A stretch of DNA of 64,000 bases from Bartonella bacilliformis KC583. Its GTDB lineage: Bacteria; Pseudomonadota; Alphaproteobacteria; Rhizobiales; Rhizobiaceae. The position numbers and the translations under genes are program-made. A model generated the notes under the pieces. The model made no database searches, had not been told where the DNA came from, and worked only from the letters and a program-made list of their open reading frames with translations. The DNA lies in NCBI RefSeq assembly GCF_000015445.1, contig NC_008783.1:1301001-1365000 (forward strand), written 5' to 3'. Of this stretch, positions 10,517 through 19,255 are shown piece by piece (position 1 is the first letter of the stretch; each line of letters begins with the position of its first letter).

Positions 10517-11371
10517 ATGGAACATAAAGATCCACGGTTACACGCATTCAGAGATGATCTTGCAGACCAACGCCTTGAGCAAGAAGTCACTGCCAAACGC
10601 TTCGTTCAAGGAGAAAAAAAGCGTGTTGGTGTAGCTGTTGCTGGTTTGTTTAAAGATAAAAGTACAACAAGCGAAATGCAAACGGAGTGTCTTTTCGGGG
10701 AGGAGCTCTTGATATTTGAACAAGGAGAAACTCGGTCATGGGGTCAATCACTCAAAGATGGTTACGTAGGTTACATTGATACACAAGCTCTTGAGATACC
10801 AACAACAAAACAAACGCACATCGTTTCTGTGCCACGAACCTTTCAGTATTCACAAGCTGAACTACGTGGCCCCGTAAAAAGAACTTTATCTATGGGAAGC
10901 AAGGTAAGTGTTGTTGATGAAGTTGAAGTCCGTGATACACTCTATTCTGTTCTTGAAGATGGAACGGCTATTATTTCCCGACATCTTCGATCCATTGAAC
11001 ATGTATATGAAGATTATGTTGCCGTTGCACAAACTCTTATCCGTACGCCTTACCTTTGGGGTGGTGTCAGTGGCTTTGGAATTGATTGCTCAGGGCTTGT
11101 TCAATTATCTATGATGATGGCTGGTCACACGGTTTTACGTGATGCTGACATGCAGCAAAAAACTATAGGAAAACAACTCTCAGAAAATGAAAATCTTCAA
11201 CGAGGCGATTTAATTTTCTGGCAAGGCCACGTTGCTATTATGTTCGATTATCAAAATATCATTCATGCCAATGGCAACTCGATGTATGTTACGATCGAAC
11301 CTTTAGAGGAAGCAATCGCACGTATTGCCAAAAAAGATGGATATCCTGTAGCAAGACGCCGTCCATTTTAA
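10517..11371 (+). CDS. NlpC/P60 cysteine peptidase with N-terminal SH3-like domain
   Basis: The 284-residue protein looks like a peptidoglycan gamma-D-glutamyl-diamino acid endopeptidase or a recycling relative. Residues about 30-160 form SH3-like repeats. The NlpC/P60 domain follows at about 165-284. The catalytic Cys191 sits in GIDCSGLVQ, His238 in WQGHVAIM, and the third polar residue is probably His250 in IIHANGN. There is no signal peptide or lipobox, so either export is unconventional or it acts on muropeptides in the cytoplasm. The ATG follows AAAGG. It stands 127 bp after the aminopeptidase gene, and a pairing of the two in peptide catabolism is only a suggestion. Confidence 0.9.
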   Translation: MEHKDPRLHAFRDDLADQRLEQEVTAKRFVQGEKKRVGVAVAGLFKDKSTTSEMQTECLFGEELLIFEQGETRSWGQSLKDGYVGYIDTQALEIPTTKQTHIVSVPRTFQYSQAELRGPVKRTLSMGSKVSVVDEVEVRDTLYSVLEDGTAIISRHLRSIEHVYEDYVAVAQTLIRTPYLWGGVSGFGIDCSGLVQLSMMMAGHTVLRDADMQQKTIGKQLSENENLQRGDLIFWQGHVAIMFDYQNIIHANGNSMYVTIEPLEEAIARIAKKDGYPVARRRPF

Positions 11372-11751
11372 AAATACTATCAACATCGTTTACGACATCT
11401 CGCATCACCAGACTGTTCCAACTCATCAGAGTGATGCGGTACGTTGTTACTTTCCTATATGCAAAAAAGCGTAGCTTTTCTCTCATTGAGACATCTGTTG
11501 ACATAAAAATTTAATCAAAATATTTTATGTTATAGGTGTATTGTTTAGTATCAAAAGCCTTACATATCTGCAGTTTTCGTAAGAAAAAATGCATTACGAC
11601 TATGATGAATTTTTGCTGATTTTATAGCAATTTGCCAATTATTTAGATCTCTTTAACTAGCTGTATGCCACAGCTTGAATTAACTTTTGAGTATGCCTTC
11701 CAAATCTTATAACTACATATCTATAAAAGAAGACAACAAAGGGATTTAAAC
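11372..11751. other. spacer with one inverted repeat
   Basis: No gene is seen. An 8-bp perfect inverted repeat, CGCATCAC (11401-11408) and GTGATGCG (11431-11438), lies just after the NlpC/P60 gene; it has no T tract and may be a weak transcript end. The rest is AT-rich and probably contains the promoter of the SH3 protein gene. Confidence 0.5.
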
Positions 11752-12309
11752 GTGAAAAATTCTCTCTGGTTTCGCTTTTTCGTTCTCCTAACATGTGTGT
11801 CCATAACAGGAGGATTTTTATTCGCTTCCCTCACCTTTTCATATGCAGAGGTTTTGAATAAAAATTTTGGCCCTAGTGGTTTGCCACTCCCGCGATTTGT
11901 TTCAATTAAACCTGCCCGTGTTAATGTCCGCGTCGGCCCTGGTAGCAACTACGCCATTGTCTTTACTTACCAAAAGAAAGGCTTGCCTATTGAAATTATT
12001 CAAGAATATGATCAATGGCGTAAAATTCGTGATGCCGAGGGTGACGAGGGATGGGTTTATCAATCACTTTTATCGGGGAAACGAACTGCTATAACCATTC
12101 CATGGCAAAAAGATAAAACAAAAAGGCTTATGTTACGCAAAACGCCAACAGATAATGCACCACTTGTTGCAGAAGTAGAGCCTAATATTATCGGTAATAT
12201 TCGTCAATGTGATGGATACTGGTGTGAATTGAGTATTGGTAAAGTCCGTGGATGGCTTCATCAAACCCAATTATGGGGGATTTATCCTGGTGAAAAAATT
12301 AAAAATTAA
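11752..12309 (+). CDS. secreted bacterial SH3-domain protein
   Basis: The 185-residue product has an N-terminal signal-type hydrophobic segment (about residues 6-30, ending in a possible signal peptidase site around SYAEV). Two SH3-like units follow: ARVNVRVGPGSNYAIVFTYQKK with GDEGWVYQSLL, then MLRKTPTDNAPLVAEVEP with VRGWLHQTQLWG. Such proteins are exported to the periplasm and bind cell wall or partner proteins; no catalytic domain is present. The start is a GTG (11752) shortly after AAAGGGATT. Proteins of this build are common in Rhizobiales and uncharacterised. Confidence 0.88.
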   Translation: MKNSLWFRFFVLLTCVSITGGFLFASLTFSYAEVLNKNFGPSGLPLPRFVSIKPARVNVRVGPGSNYAIVFTYQKKGLPIEIIQEYDQWRKIRDAEGDEGWVYQSLLSGKRTAITIPWQKDKTKRLMLRKTPTDNAPLVAEVEPNIIGNIRQCDGYWCELSIGKVRGWLHQTQLWGIYPGEKIKN

Positions 12310-12361
12310 CAAATTGTCCTAACACCCATTATGTTGAGTTTTTATCTCTTATCAAACGGAC

Positions 12362-12805
12362 CTATTCTTGATCATCAGACTGGATTTTGGGTTTTAACCG
12401 AATGATCAAATCAACATGCACAATTTCCATATCTTCAGGTGGTTGAGGTAGATTTTCAATAATAGGAGATCCTTCTACATTATAAGGAATATCAAGAATA
12501 CGATTTTCGCCCTCAATATAGAAATGATAATGATCAGATGTATTGGTATCAAACCAAGTTTTTGAACCTTCTACAGCAATAATCCGTAATAAACCGGCTT
12601 CAGTAAATTGATGAAGCGTATTATAAACAGTTGCTAAAGACACGGGTACGCCTGATCTAATTGCTTCTTCATATAATTCCTCAGCAGCAATATGGCGATT
12701 GCCTTGAAAAAAAATCATATGAGCAAGCTCCAATCGTTGGCGTGTTAATCGCAAACCATTTTTACGTAAATGCTCTTCCAGTTCAGATAAAGAATGATAA
12801 TTCAC
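12362..12805 (-). CDS. irr: Fur-family iron response regulator Irr
   Basis: Irr is the haem-responsive global iron regulator of Rhizobiales. It acts when iron is low and is lost when haem is plentiful. The 147 residues have the Fur winged helix (RLTRQRLELAHMIF, VSLATVYNTLHQFTEAGLL) followed by the dimerisation domain with DTNTSDHYHFYIEGENRILDIP. This fits Irr rather than Fur because the usual Fur C-terminal CxxC pairs are absent. The His cluster reads HYHF, where many Irr proteins read HHHF. An N-terminal haem regulatory Cys-Pro motif is not present. The start is a GTG. It is divergent from fabA. Confidence 0.88.
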   Translation of the reverse strand: MNYHSLSELEEHLRKNGLRLTRQRLELAHMIFFQGNRHIAAEELYEEAIRSGVPVSLATVYNTLHQFTEAGLLRIIAVEGSKTWFDTNTSDHYHFYIEGENRILDIPYNVEGSPIIENLPQPPEDMEIVHVDLIIRLKPKIQSDDQE

Positions 12806-13114
12806 AACTTTCTCACGGATATTTTTTTACCAAATTCTAAATTGTTTTACCCATTGACATATTATAAACTGCATCACATCTATATTTAAATAGGATCTAA
12901 TATATTTAATAGGTCCGAAGTTCAATAAAATAAGGAGAGTACAAAGTATGAACTTTTCGTTTTATGCAAAAATAGCCTTTCGAGTGTAAGATGCATAAAA
13001 AAGATCTTTTGTCATTTTAAAATAGCATAAAATCATTTCCTTCTCTTTAAAATTTGCTCTAAAAAGCAAGTTGATACGAAGCGCAGAAAAATTACGTAAA
13101 TAAAGGGAATAACA
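12806..13114. promoter_or_regulatory. irr/fabA divergent promoter region with a 13-codon mini-ORF
   Basis: This 309-bp AT-rich region must hold promoters for irr (-) and fabA (+). A TTGACA at 12854-12859 could serve the fab side. An AAGGAGAG followed by ATG at 12948 opens a 13-codon frame ending at TAA 12987-12989, a possible leader peptide or gene remnant. No clear Irr operator was recognised. Confidence 0.45.
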
Positions 13115-13624
13115 ATGGCTGAAAGAAAGTCTTGCTACACTTATGAAGAGCTTCTGAGCTGCGCTCGCGGCGAAATGTTTGGTAAGGGTAATGCTCAACT
13201 ACCTGCTCCACCAATGTTGATGATTAATCGAATCACTCAAATCAATGAGACTGGTGGTGAATATGATAAAGGAATGGTTCGTGCAGAATTTGACATAACG
13301 CCAGATCTATGGTTTTTTGCTTGTCATTTCATTGGCGATCCTGTTATGCCAGGATGTCTTGGGTTAGATGCTATGTGGCAATTAACAGGTTTTTTTCTTG
13401 GTTGGTTGGGCGAAAAAGGAAAAGGGCGCGCTATATCAACGGGCGAAGTGAAATTATCAGGTATGATAACTCCGAAAATTCAGCTGCTTGAATATGGAAT
13501 AGATTTTAAACGTATTCGACGTGGAAATTTAGTCTTAGGAATTGCAGATGGATGGGTAAAGGCGGATGGAGAAGCCATTTATAAAGCCAGTGATTTGCGT
13601 GTTGCTCTGTTTAAAGAAGATTAG
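13115..13624 (+). CDS. fabA: beta-hydroxydecanoyl-ACP dehydratase/isomerase FabA
   Basis: FabA dehydrates 3-hydroxydecanoyl-ACP and isomerises the trans-2 to the cis-3 product, the branch point for unsaturated fatty acids. The 169 residues contain the catalytic His71 and Asp85 ([23 protein letters not shown]), matching E. coli H70 and D84. The ATG follows AAAGGGAA. It heads a fabA-fabB-fabI cluster with 55- and 47-bp gaps and their own ribosome binding sites, consistent with an operon for anaerobic-type unsaturated fatty acid synthesis and elongation. Confidence 0.97.
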   Translation: MAERKSCYTYEELLSCARGEMFGKGNAQLPAPPMLMINRITQINETGGEYDKGMVRAEFDITPDLWFFACHFIGDPVMPGCLGLDAMWQLTGFFLGWLGEKGKGRAISTGEVKLSGMITPKIQLLEYGIDFKRIRRGNLVLGIADGWVKADGEAIYKASDLRVALFKED

Positions 13625-13679
13625 TATATTTCAATCAGATAGAACATTGTGTCACTCTGTATGAAACAAGGAGATGTAA

Positions 13680-14900
13680 ATGCATCGTGTTGTTGTAACA
13701 GGAATGGGAATTGTCTCGGCAATTGGGAATGGAACACAGGATGTTTTAGCTAGTTTGCGCGCAGCAAAATCTGGAATTTCCTATGCACCAGAACATGCCG
13801 AATTAGGATTCCGTAGTCATGTTTATGCCAAACCGAATGTCGATATAGAAGCACTTGTTGATCGGCGAGCTATGCGTTTTCATGGTCGTGGAACAGCATG
13901 GAATCACATTGCTATGGACCAAGCAATTGTTGATGCAGGTTTAGAACCTCACGAAGTTTCTAATGAGCACACCGGTATTATTATGGGTTCTGGAGGGCCT
14001 TCAACGCGATCAATTGTTGAGGCTGCCGACATTACACGCCAAAAAGGTCCAAAACGTGTTGGTCCCTTTGCTGTGCCTAAAGCAATGAGTTCTACAGCTT
14101 CAGCAACTCTTGCAACTTTTTTTAAAATTAAAGGGGTTAATTATTCAATTTCTTCAGCCTGTGCTACATCCAGTCACTGCATTGGCAATGCTTATGAACT
14201 GATACAGTATGGAAAACAAAAACGTATCTTTGCAGGTGGCTGTGAAGATCTAGATTGGACATTGTCTGTTTTATTTGATGCCATGGGTGCTATGTCTAGC
14301 AAATATAACGATACGCCAGAAAAAGCTTCACGTGCCTACGACATGAATCGTGATGGATTTGTCATTGCTGGTGGAGCGGGTGTTTTGATTCTTGAAGAGT
14401 TAGCAGTTGCTAAGGCACGCGGTGCAAAAATCTACGGTGAGATTGTTGGTTATGGTGCTACATCAGATGGACATGATATGGTTGCTCCATCTGGAGAGGG
14501 AGCAGAGCGGTGCATGCGCATGGCGCTTGCAACCGTAAATAATAAAATTGATTATATCAATCCCCATGCAACAGCAACACCTGTTGGTGATCCCCCTGAG
14601 ATAGAAGCAATTCGCCGTATCTTTGGAACAGGTGACCAATGTCCCCCAATTTCCGCTACAAAATCTTTAACTGGTCATTCTTTAGGCGCAGCGGGTGTTC
14701 AAGAAGCAATTTATACACTGTTAATGATGAATCATAATTTCATTTGCGAAAGCGCGCATATTGAAGAGCTTGATCCTGCTTTTTCAGATATGCCAATTAT
14801 CCGTAAACGCTCTGATCATAAAGAACTTAATACCGTATTATCAAATACATTTGGCTTTGGCGGTACTAATGCAACGCTTGTTTTTCAGCGCTATGCATGA
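13680..14900 (+). CDS. fabB: 3-oxoacyl-ACP synthase I FabB
   Basis: FabB condenses malonyl-ACP with acyl-ACP and is needed to elongate the cis-3-decenoyl-ACP made by FabA. The 406 residues have the Cys-His-His triad: Cys161 in [10 protein letters not shown], His296 in [11 protein letters not shown] and His333 in TGHSLGAAG. The usual glycine after His296 (HGT) is alanine here (HAT), a mild departure from the family consensus. The ATG is preceded by AAGGAGAT. Adjacency to fabA supports KAS I (FabB) over KAS II (FabF). Confidence 0.96.
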   Translation: MHRVVVTGMGIVSAIGNGTQDVLASLRAAKSGISYAPEHAELGFRSHVYAKPNVDIEALVDRRAMRFHGRGTAWNHIAMDQAIVDAGLEPHEVSNEHTGIIMGSGGPSTRSIVEAADITRQKGPKRVGPFAVPKAMSSTASATLATFFKIKGVNYSISSACATSSHCIGNAYELIQYGKQKRIFAGGCEDLDWTLSVLFDAMGAMSSKYNDTPEKASRAYDMNRDGFVIAGGAGVLILEELAVAKARGAKIYGEIVGYGATSDGHDMVAPSGEGAERCMRMALATVNNKIDYINPHATATPVGDPPEIEAIRRIFGTGDQCPPISATKSLTGHSLGAAGVQEAIYTLLMMNHNFICESAHIEELDPAFSDMPIIRKRSDHKELNTVLSNTFGFGGTNATLVFQRYA

Positions 14901-14947
14901 GTGGAAATTTTTAGCTGACTGCAAAACATAATCTTACGGAGAATAAT

Positions 14948-15766
14948 ATGAAAGGTTTGATGAAAGGCAAGCGCGGCCTTATTATGGGAGTTGCCAATGA
15001 TCATTCAATTGCTTGGGGTATTGCATGTCAATTAGCCGAAGCCGGTGCTGAGTTGGCATTTACCTATCAAGGAGAAGCTTTTGGAAAACGTGTCCAGCCA
15101 CTAGCAGAAAAACTTGGTTGCAAATTATTATTTGAGTGTGATGTTGAGAAAATTGAAACCGTTGACTATGTCTTTAAGTGCCTTGAAAAAGAATGGAAAA
15201 CTATCGACTTTGTTGTCCATGCTATTGGTTTTTCCGATAAAGCACAACTAAAAAGGCGCTATGTTGATGTTACAACACGTGAAAATTTTGAACGTACAAT
15301 GGTAATATCGGCTTATTCTTTCACTGAAGTCGCGCAATATGCTAGTAAGCTCATGCCTCATGGTGGTGCATTCTTAACACTGACATATGGAGCCTCGCAG
15401 CAAGTTGTTCCAAATTATAATGTTATGGGTATTGCTAAAGCTGCATTAGAAGCTATGGTACGTTATTTAGCAGCAGATTTTGGTCCCCAAAATATCCGCG
15501 TTAATGCAATTTCAGCTGGTCCTGTACGAACTTTAGCAGGTAATGGTATTGCGGCCGCACGAGCAATTTTTTCATATCAGCGTCGTAATTCACCACTACG
15601 CCGTACTGTAGATATCAATGAGATCGGGAAATCTGCTCTTTATTTGCTTTCTGATTTATCATCAGGTGTTACTGGTGAAATCCATTATGTTGATTCAGGA
15701 TATAATATTATGTCTACGCCAACGCTTGAAGAATTAAAGCAAAGCGAAGAATCTCAAGAAGAATAA
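14948..15766 (+). CDS. fabI: enoyl-ACP reductase FabI
   Basis: FabI reduces trans-2-enoyl-ACP with NAD(P)H, the last step of each fatty acid elongation cycle and the triclosan target. The 272 residues show the SDR-like Rossmann start (GKRGLIMGVANDHSIAWGIA), the YGAS segment and the YNVMGIAKAALE block, which gives the Tyr-x6-Lys catalytic pair. The C-terminal part ends in an acidic tail. The ribosome binding site is ACGGAG. Alphaproteobacteria often carry two FabI paralogues; this one is linked to fabA-fabB. Confidence 0.96.
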   Translation: MKGLMKGKRGLIMGVANDHSIAWGIACQLAEAGAELAFTYQGEAFGKRVQPLAEKLGCKLLFECDVEKIETVDYVFKCLEKEWKTIDFVVHAIGFSDKAQLKRRYVDVTTRENFERTMVISAYSFTEVAQYASKLMPHGGAFLTLTYGASQQVVPNYNVMGIAKAALEAMVRYLAADFGPQNIRVNAISAGPVRTLAGNGIAAARAIFSYQRRNSPLRRTVDINEIGKSALYLLSDLSSGVTGEIHYVDSGYNIMSTPTLEELKQSEESQEE

Positions 15767-15933
15767 TGATTCATAATATCGGAAAATAGCCAAAATTTTT
15801 ATTTTAAAAACTCTTCAAGACTTTTAAAAGATATTTTGAATTTATAAAGAACGTGACTCTGCAGTAAGCAGAGTCATCTCTATATCTTCAGAATTAAATT
15901 AAAACTCTTATTCCTTGAAAGGCAACGAACCCT
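15767..15933. other. fabI-cyoD convergent spacer
   Basis: AT-rich, no gene seen. It contains a short imperfect inverted repeat near 15855-15880 (GACTCTGC and GCAGAGTC), which may end the fab transcript. Confidence 0.5.
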
Positions 15934-16136
15934 CTAGTAACGGCTTTCCTGGACCTGTGACGCGTTTGGTAGTTGCTCTGTATCTGACGATTGTTCCTTT
16001 AGCATCGGTGCATTTGGTAAACGATCTTCTGGCACTTGCGTATCTAATAACTTTTCCTCTGGTATCTCTGCACTTGGAAACGACTCTTTAGGTGTAGTTA
16101 CATCCATTTCTAATGTCTCTGGTCTAATATCTCTGG
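15934..16136 (-). pseudogene. out-of-frame cyoD tail with degenerate 30-bp repeats
   Basis: Read on the minus strand, a frame shifted relative to cyoD stays open from within the cyoD 3' end to a TAG at 15934-15936. It encodes degenerate 10-residue units such as PEEKLLDTQV and PEDRLPNAPM. The shift coincides with a 14-bp tandem duplication (16109-16122 and 16123-16136, one mismatch). Removing one copy would join cyoD to this tail in frame. An internal ATG at 16105-16107 has no good ribosome binding site. I read it as a former C-terminal extension of CyoD. Confidence 0.6.
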
Positions 16137-16481
16137 CTCAACAATACGCCCTGATCCCCCCATCATATTATAGTTCAAATGAGAAATGGCCCACCAAGTA
16201 CCCCCGATAATAATGGTGACACACGTCACTGCAAACCACAAAGCTACAAAATTCCATTTTGCATCTGGACCAGAATTCAAGTGCAAAAAGAAAATAATCT
16301 GCACGATAATCTGAATAATGGCCATGCCGATAAGATAGATAACCTTTGTGCTAATTGCCCACCCTTCCAGCATACCGTACATCACGGGTATAAAAGAGCA
16401 AAAAGTGAAAATTACAGCCAGAACAAATCCAACTAAATAAGAGCGAATACTTGGATCATGTGTTTCGTTATGCTCACTCAT
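16110..16481 (-). CDS. cyoD: cytochrome o ubiquinol oxidase subunit IV
   Basis: CyoD is the small three-helix subunit that helps assemble the bo-type quinol oxidase in the inner membrane. I start it at ATG 16479-16481 (MSEHNETHDP), which gives 123 residues, overlaps the cyoC stop as TAATG and has AGGAGC upstream; a longer frame to 16526 lies inside cyoC. Three hydrophobic segments are clear (about residues 16-38, 44-66 and 78-100), with the SGPDAKWN loop typical of the family. The C terminus after RIVEPEILDQRH is altered by a 14-bp duplication. Confidence 0.94.
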   Translation of the reverse strand: MSEHNETHDPSIRSYLVGFVLAVIFTFCSFIPVMYGMLEGWAISTKVIYLIGMAIIQIIVQIIFFLHLNSGPDAKWNFVALWFAVTCVTIIIGGTWWAISHLNYNMMGGSGRIVEPEILDQRH

Positions 16482-17146
16482 TATAATGCTCCTAACAAAT
16501 AAACCATTGTGAAAACACCTATCCAAACGATATCAAGCATATGCCAAAAAATTGAAAGGCACGATAAACGTGTTTTATTATCTTGATCTAAACCATTACG
16601 ACGCAAATGAATAAACATCACAACCATCCAAAGCAGACCAGCACTCACATGAAGACCGTGCATACCAACCAAAGCAAAAAATGCAGACCAATAAGCGGAT
16701 AGAACTTCTCGCCCAAAAATCTGCTTACCTGTTTCAAGATCGATCCCAGCATAAGCAGTAGCATCATAATAGTACACTTCATGCAAAAGTTCATGAAATT
16801 CGTAAATTTCCATCCCAATAAAGATCAATCCAAGGACAAAGGTAACAGCCATCCATAAACGCACACCAGCAAGATTACACTTATGAACTTGTATCATCAC
16901 AAATCCATAAGTCAGTGATGACAGCAATAAAACAGCGGTTTCAGCCAAAACAAAATTTAAATTAATAAATTCATTGCCAGCCTTTCCTCCACCATAAGCA
17001 GCAGAAAATACAGCAAAACTCGAAAAGAGCGTTGAGAAAGCAACCAAATCCGACAGGATATAAACCCAAAACCCAAATATCATTGTCGAACTATCGTCGT
17101 GGTGATGCTCATGCGGATGATCATCATGCATTGTTATCACACTCAT
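16481..17146 (-). CDS. cyoC: cytochrome o ubiquinol oxidase subunit III
   Basis: This is the membrane subunit III of the haem-copper quinol oxidase. The 221 residues have a His/Asp-rich N terminus (HDDHPHEHHHDDS) and five hydrophobic helices. Family sequence includes FGFWVYILSDLVAFSTLF, a Glu in the helix with LAETAVLLLSSLTYGF, and HGLHVSAGLLWM. It overlaps cyoB by 4 bases (ATGA) and cyoD by 1, typical of tight translational coupling. Confidence 0.97.
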   Translation of the reverse strand: MSVITMHDDHPHEHHHDDSSTMIFGFWVYILSDLVAFSTLFSSFAVFSAAYGGGKAGNEFINLNFVLAETAVLLLSSLTYGFVMIQVHKCNLAGVRLWMAVTFVLGLIFIGMEIYEFHELLHEVYYYDATAYAGIDLETGKQIFGREVLSAYWSAFFALVGMHGLHVSAGLLWMVVMFIHLRRNGLDQDNKTRLSCLSIFWHMLDIVWIGVFTMVYLLGAL

Positions 17147-19161
17147 GCTTTTACTCCTTGTTCTTTAAGAACAGCTGTGAAAATATCTTCCGTTTTTTGC
17201 ACCTCTTCAGCAGGGATATAATAACCATGATGATTGCCCAATAATGAACGACACATAATTGTCGCAATAAAGCCAATGAGCCCAATCACCACAAGCCACC
17301 AAATATGCCAAACGAGAGAAAAAGCAACAATTAATGAAAAGAATGATGCTATAACTCCAGCCGATGTATTTGCAGGCATATGAATTTTTGAAAACCCACT
17401 TGTTGGACGCTGATAGCCTCTCTTTTTCATATCCCAATAAGCATCCTCAGCATGCACTGTTGGAATAATTGCAAAATTATAATCAGGAGGAGGTGAAGAA
17501 ACAGACCATTCAAGCGTACGCGCATCACCCCAAGGATCATTAATAATTACTGGTAAGCGCCCTTTATGTTTAACACCATACCAAATTGCCAAAACAATTT
17601 GCAACACGAGACAGAGAATACCAATAAGGATAATACAAGCACCCAGTGCAGCAATAATAAACATCGGCTGCCAACCAGGTTCAATGTAATGTTGCAGACG
17701 ACGCGTAGCGCCCATTAAACCAAGAATATAAACTGGGAAAAAAGCTAAATAAAAACCAACAAACCAGCACCAAAAAGATGCAATCCCCAAAGCGCGATTT
17801 GGTTTAACACCAAAAACTTTTGGAAACCAGAAAGCTAACCCACCCAAATAAGCAAAGACAACACCTCCAATAATTGTATGGTGGAAGTGTGCTATCAAAA
17901 ACAGAGAATTATGAAATTGCCAATCAGCTGGCACAATTGACATCAAAACGCCGGTTAATCCACCACCAACGAATGTAAATATCATTCCTATGCACCAAAG
18001 CATCGGAGGTTCAAAGCGAATCCGCCCCTTATACATTGTGAACAGCCAATTAAAAATTTTCACACCGGTTGGGATCGAAATAATCATGGTCGCAATACCA
18101 AAGAAGGTATTTACAGCTTCACCACCTCCCATTGTAAAGAAGTGATGTCCCCAAACAAGAAGCGAAAGAACCAAAATAACGATAATCGCCCAAACCATTG
18201 AAGCATAACCAAAGAGACGTTTTGAAGAAAAAGTTGGCACGATCTCAGAAATAATTCCAAAAGCAGGAATAACCAAAACATAAACCTCAGGGTGACCAAA
18301 AATCCAGACATAATTAATCCACACCATTGGATTACCACCAGCTGTATTGGTAAAGAAATTCATACCTAAATAACGGTCACCCGCCAATAATAGGAACGCC
18401 ACAGCTAAAACAGGATAAATAACCACAATAAGAATATTACTAACGAAAGCACCCCAACAAAAAACAGGCATTTTCAGCATGGTCATCCCAGGAGCACGCA
18501 TTTTAATTATAGTTGCTATCAAATTAACTGATCCCATAGTCGTCCCAATACCAGCAAGCTGAAGCGACCATAAATAATAATCTACCCCTGTATCTGGACT
18601 ATTTTGCAATCCTGAGAAGGGCGGATACATAAGCCATCCCCCCCGACCGAAATTGCCAATACCAAGCGATACGTTAATTAGTATCGCTGCAGCAACTGTA
18701 ATCCAGAATCCGAAATTATTTGCAAATGGAAATGCAACATCACGAGCACCAATTTGAAGCGGTATAAGATAATTGAAAAGACCAAATAAAATTGGTGTTG
18801 CCATGAAGAAAATCATAATAACACCATGAGCTGAAAAAATTTGATCAAAATGATCCGGAGGTAAATAACCTGATTTTTCACTCCCAAGTGCCAAAGCTTG
18901 ATGTGTCCGCATCATAATTGCATCAGCAAAACCACGAAACAGCATGATAATGCCAAGAACGACATACATAATGCCTATACGTTTATGATCAACTGTTGTG
19001 ACCCAATTTCGCCAAAATACACCCCACCAACCAAGTACTGTTAAAGCAATAACAACGGATATACCACCGAGAACAATTGCAATACATGTATAAAGAACAA
19101 TCGGCTCATGTGTCAGTGCATGAAAAGCACCTGCTGTAGGATCTGTGAGTCTTCCAAACAT
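17143..19161 (-). CDS. cyoB: cytochrome o ubiquinol oxidase subunit I
   Basis: CyoB is the catalytic subunit holding low-spin haem b and the haem o-CuB centre, where oxygen is reduced with proton pumping. The 672 residues show about 15 membrane segments and the metal-binding motifs: WIFGHPEVYVLVIP near residue 290 (His and cross-linked Tyr), VWGHHFFTMGG near 338 (CuB His pair), and LIAHFHHTIIGG near 422 (haem ligands). RMYVVLGIIMLFRGFADA-like sequence precedes the SAHGVIMIFF helix with another haem ligand. It is the second gene of cyoABCD. No cyoE (haem o synthase) is in the window. Confidence 0.98.
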   Translation of the reverse strand: MFGRLTDPTAGAFHALTHEPIVLYTCIAIVLGGISVVIALTVLGWWGVFWRNWVTTVDHKRIGIMYVVLGIIMLFRGFADAIMMRTHQALALGSEKSGYLPPDHFDQIFSAHGVIMIFFMATPILFGLFNYLIPLQIGARDVAFPFANNFGFWITVAAAILINVSLGIGNFGRGGWLMYPPFSGLQNSPDTGVDYYLWSLQLAGIGTTMGSVNLIATIIKMRAPGMTMLKMPVFCWGAFVSNILIVVIYPVLAVAFLLLAGDRYLGMNFFTNTAGGNPMVWINYVWIFGHPEVYVLVIPAFGIISEIVPTFSSKRLFGYASMVWAIIVILVLSLLVWGHHFFTMGGGEAVNTFFGIATMIISIPTGVKIFNWLFTMYKGRIRFEPPMLWCIGMIFTFVGGGLTGVLMSIVPADWQFHNSLFLIAHFHHTIIGGVVFAYLGGLAFWFPKVFGVKPNRALGIASFWCWFVGFYLAFFPVYILGLMGATRRLQHYIEPGWQPMFIIAALGACIILIGILCLVLQIVLAIWYGVKHKGRLPVIINDPWGDARTLEWSVSSPPPDYNFAIIPTVHAEDAYWDMKKRGYQRPTSGFSKIHMPANTSAGVIASFFSLIVAFSLVWHIWWLVVIGLIGFIATIMCRSLLGNHHGYYIPAEEVQKTEDIFTAVLKEQGVKA

Positions 19162-19173
19162 TTTTCAGCCCAA

Positions 19174-19237
19174 TAAAAATAATTTCAGTATAAAAATAAT
19201 TTCAGTTTTAAACAAACCCTTCTTTTAAAAAGGGTTT
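19174..19237 (-). promoter_or_regulatory. cyoA-cyoB spacer: direct repeat and hairpin
   Basis: A 16-bp sequence is repeated exactly at 19174-19189 and 19191-19206. Next to it AAACCCT (19214-19220) and AGGGTTT (19231-19237) form a 7-bp stem. On the transcribed minus strand the stem lies between cyoA and cyoB and lacks a good T tract, so it is more likely an RNA processing or attenuation stem than a full terminator. Confidence 0.5.
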
Positions 19238-19255
19238 TTACTCAATTAATAATTC

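Noticed and set aside
11401..11438. 8-bp inverted repeat after the NlpC/P60 gene as a regulatory RNA
   Set aside because: Loop is 22 nt and no T tract or conserved context is visible; kept only as spacer structure.
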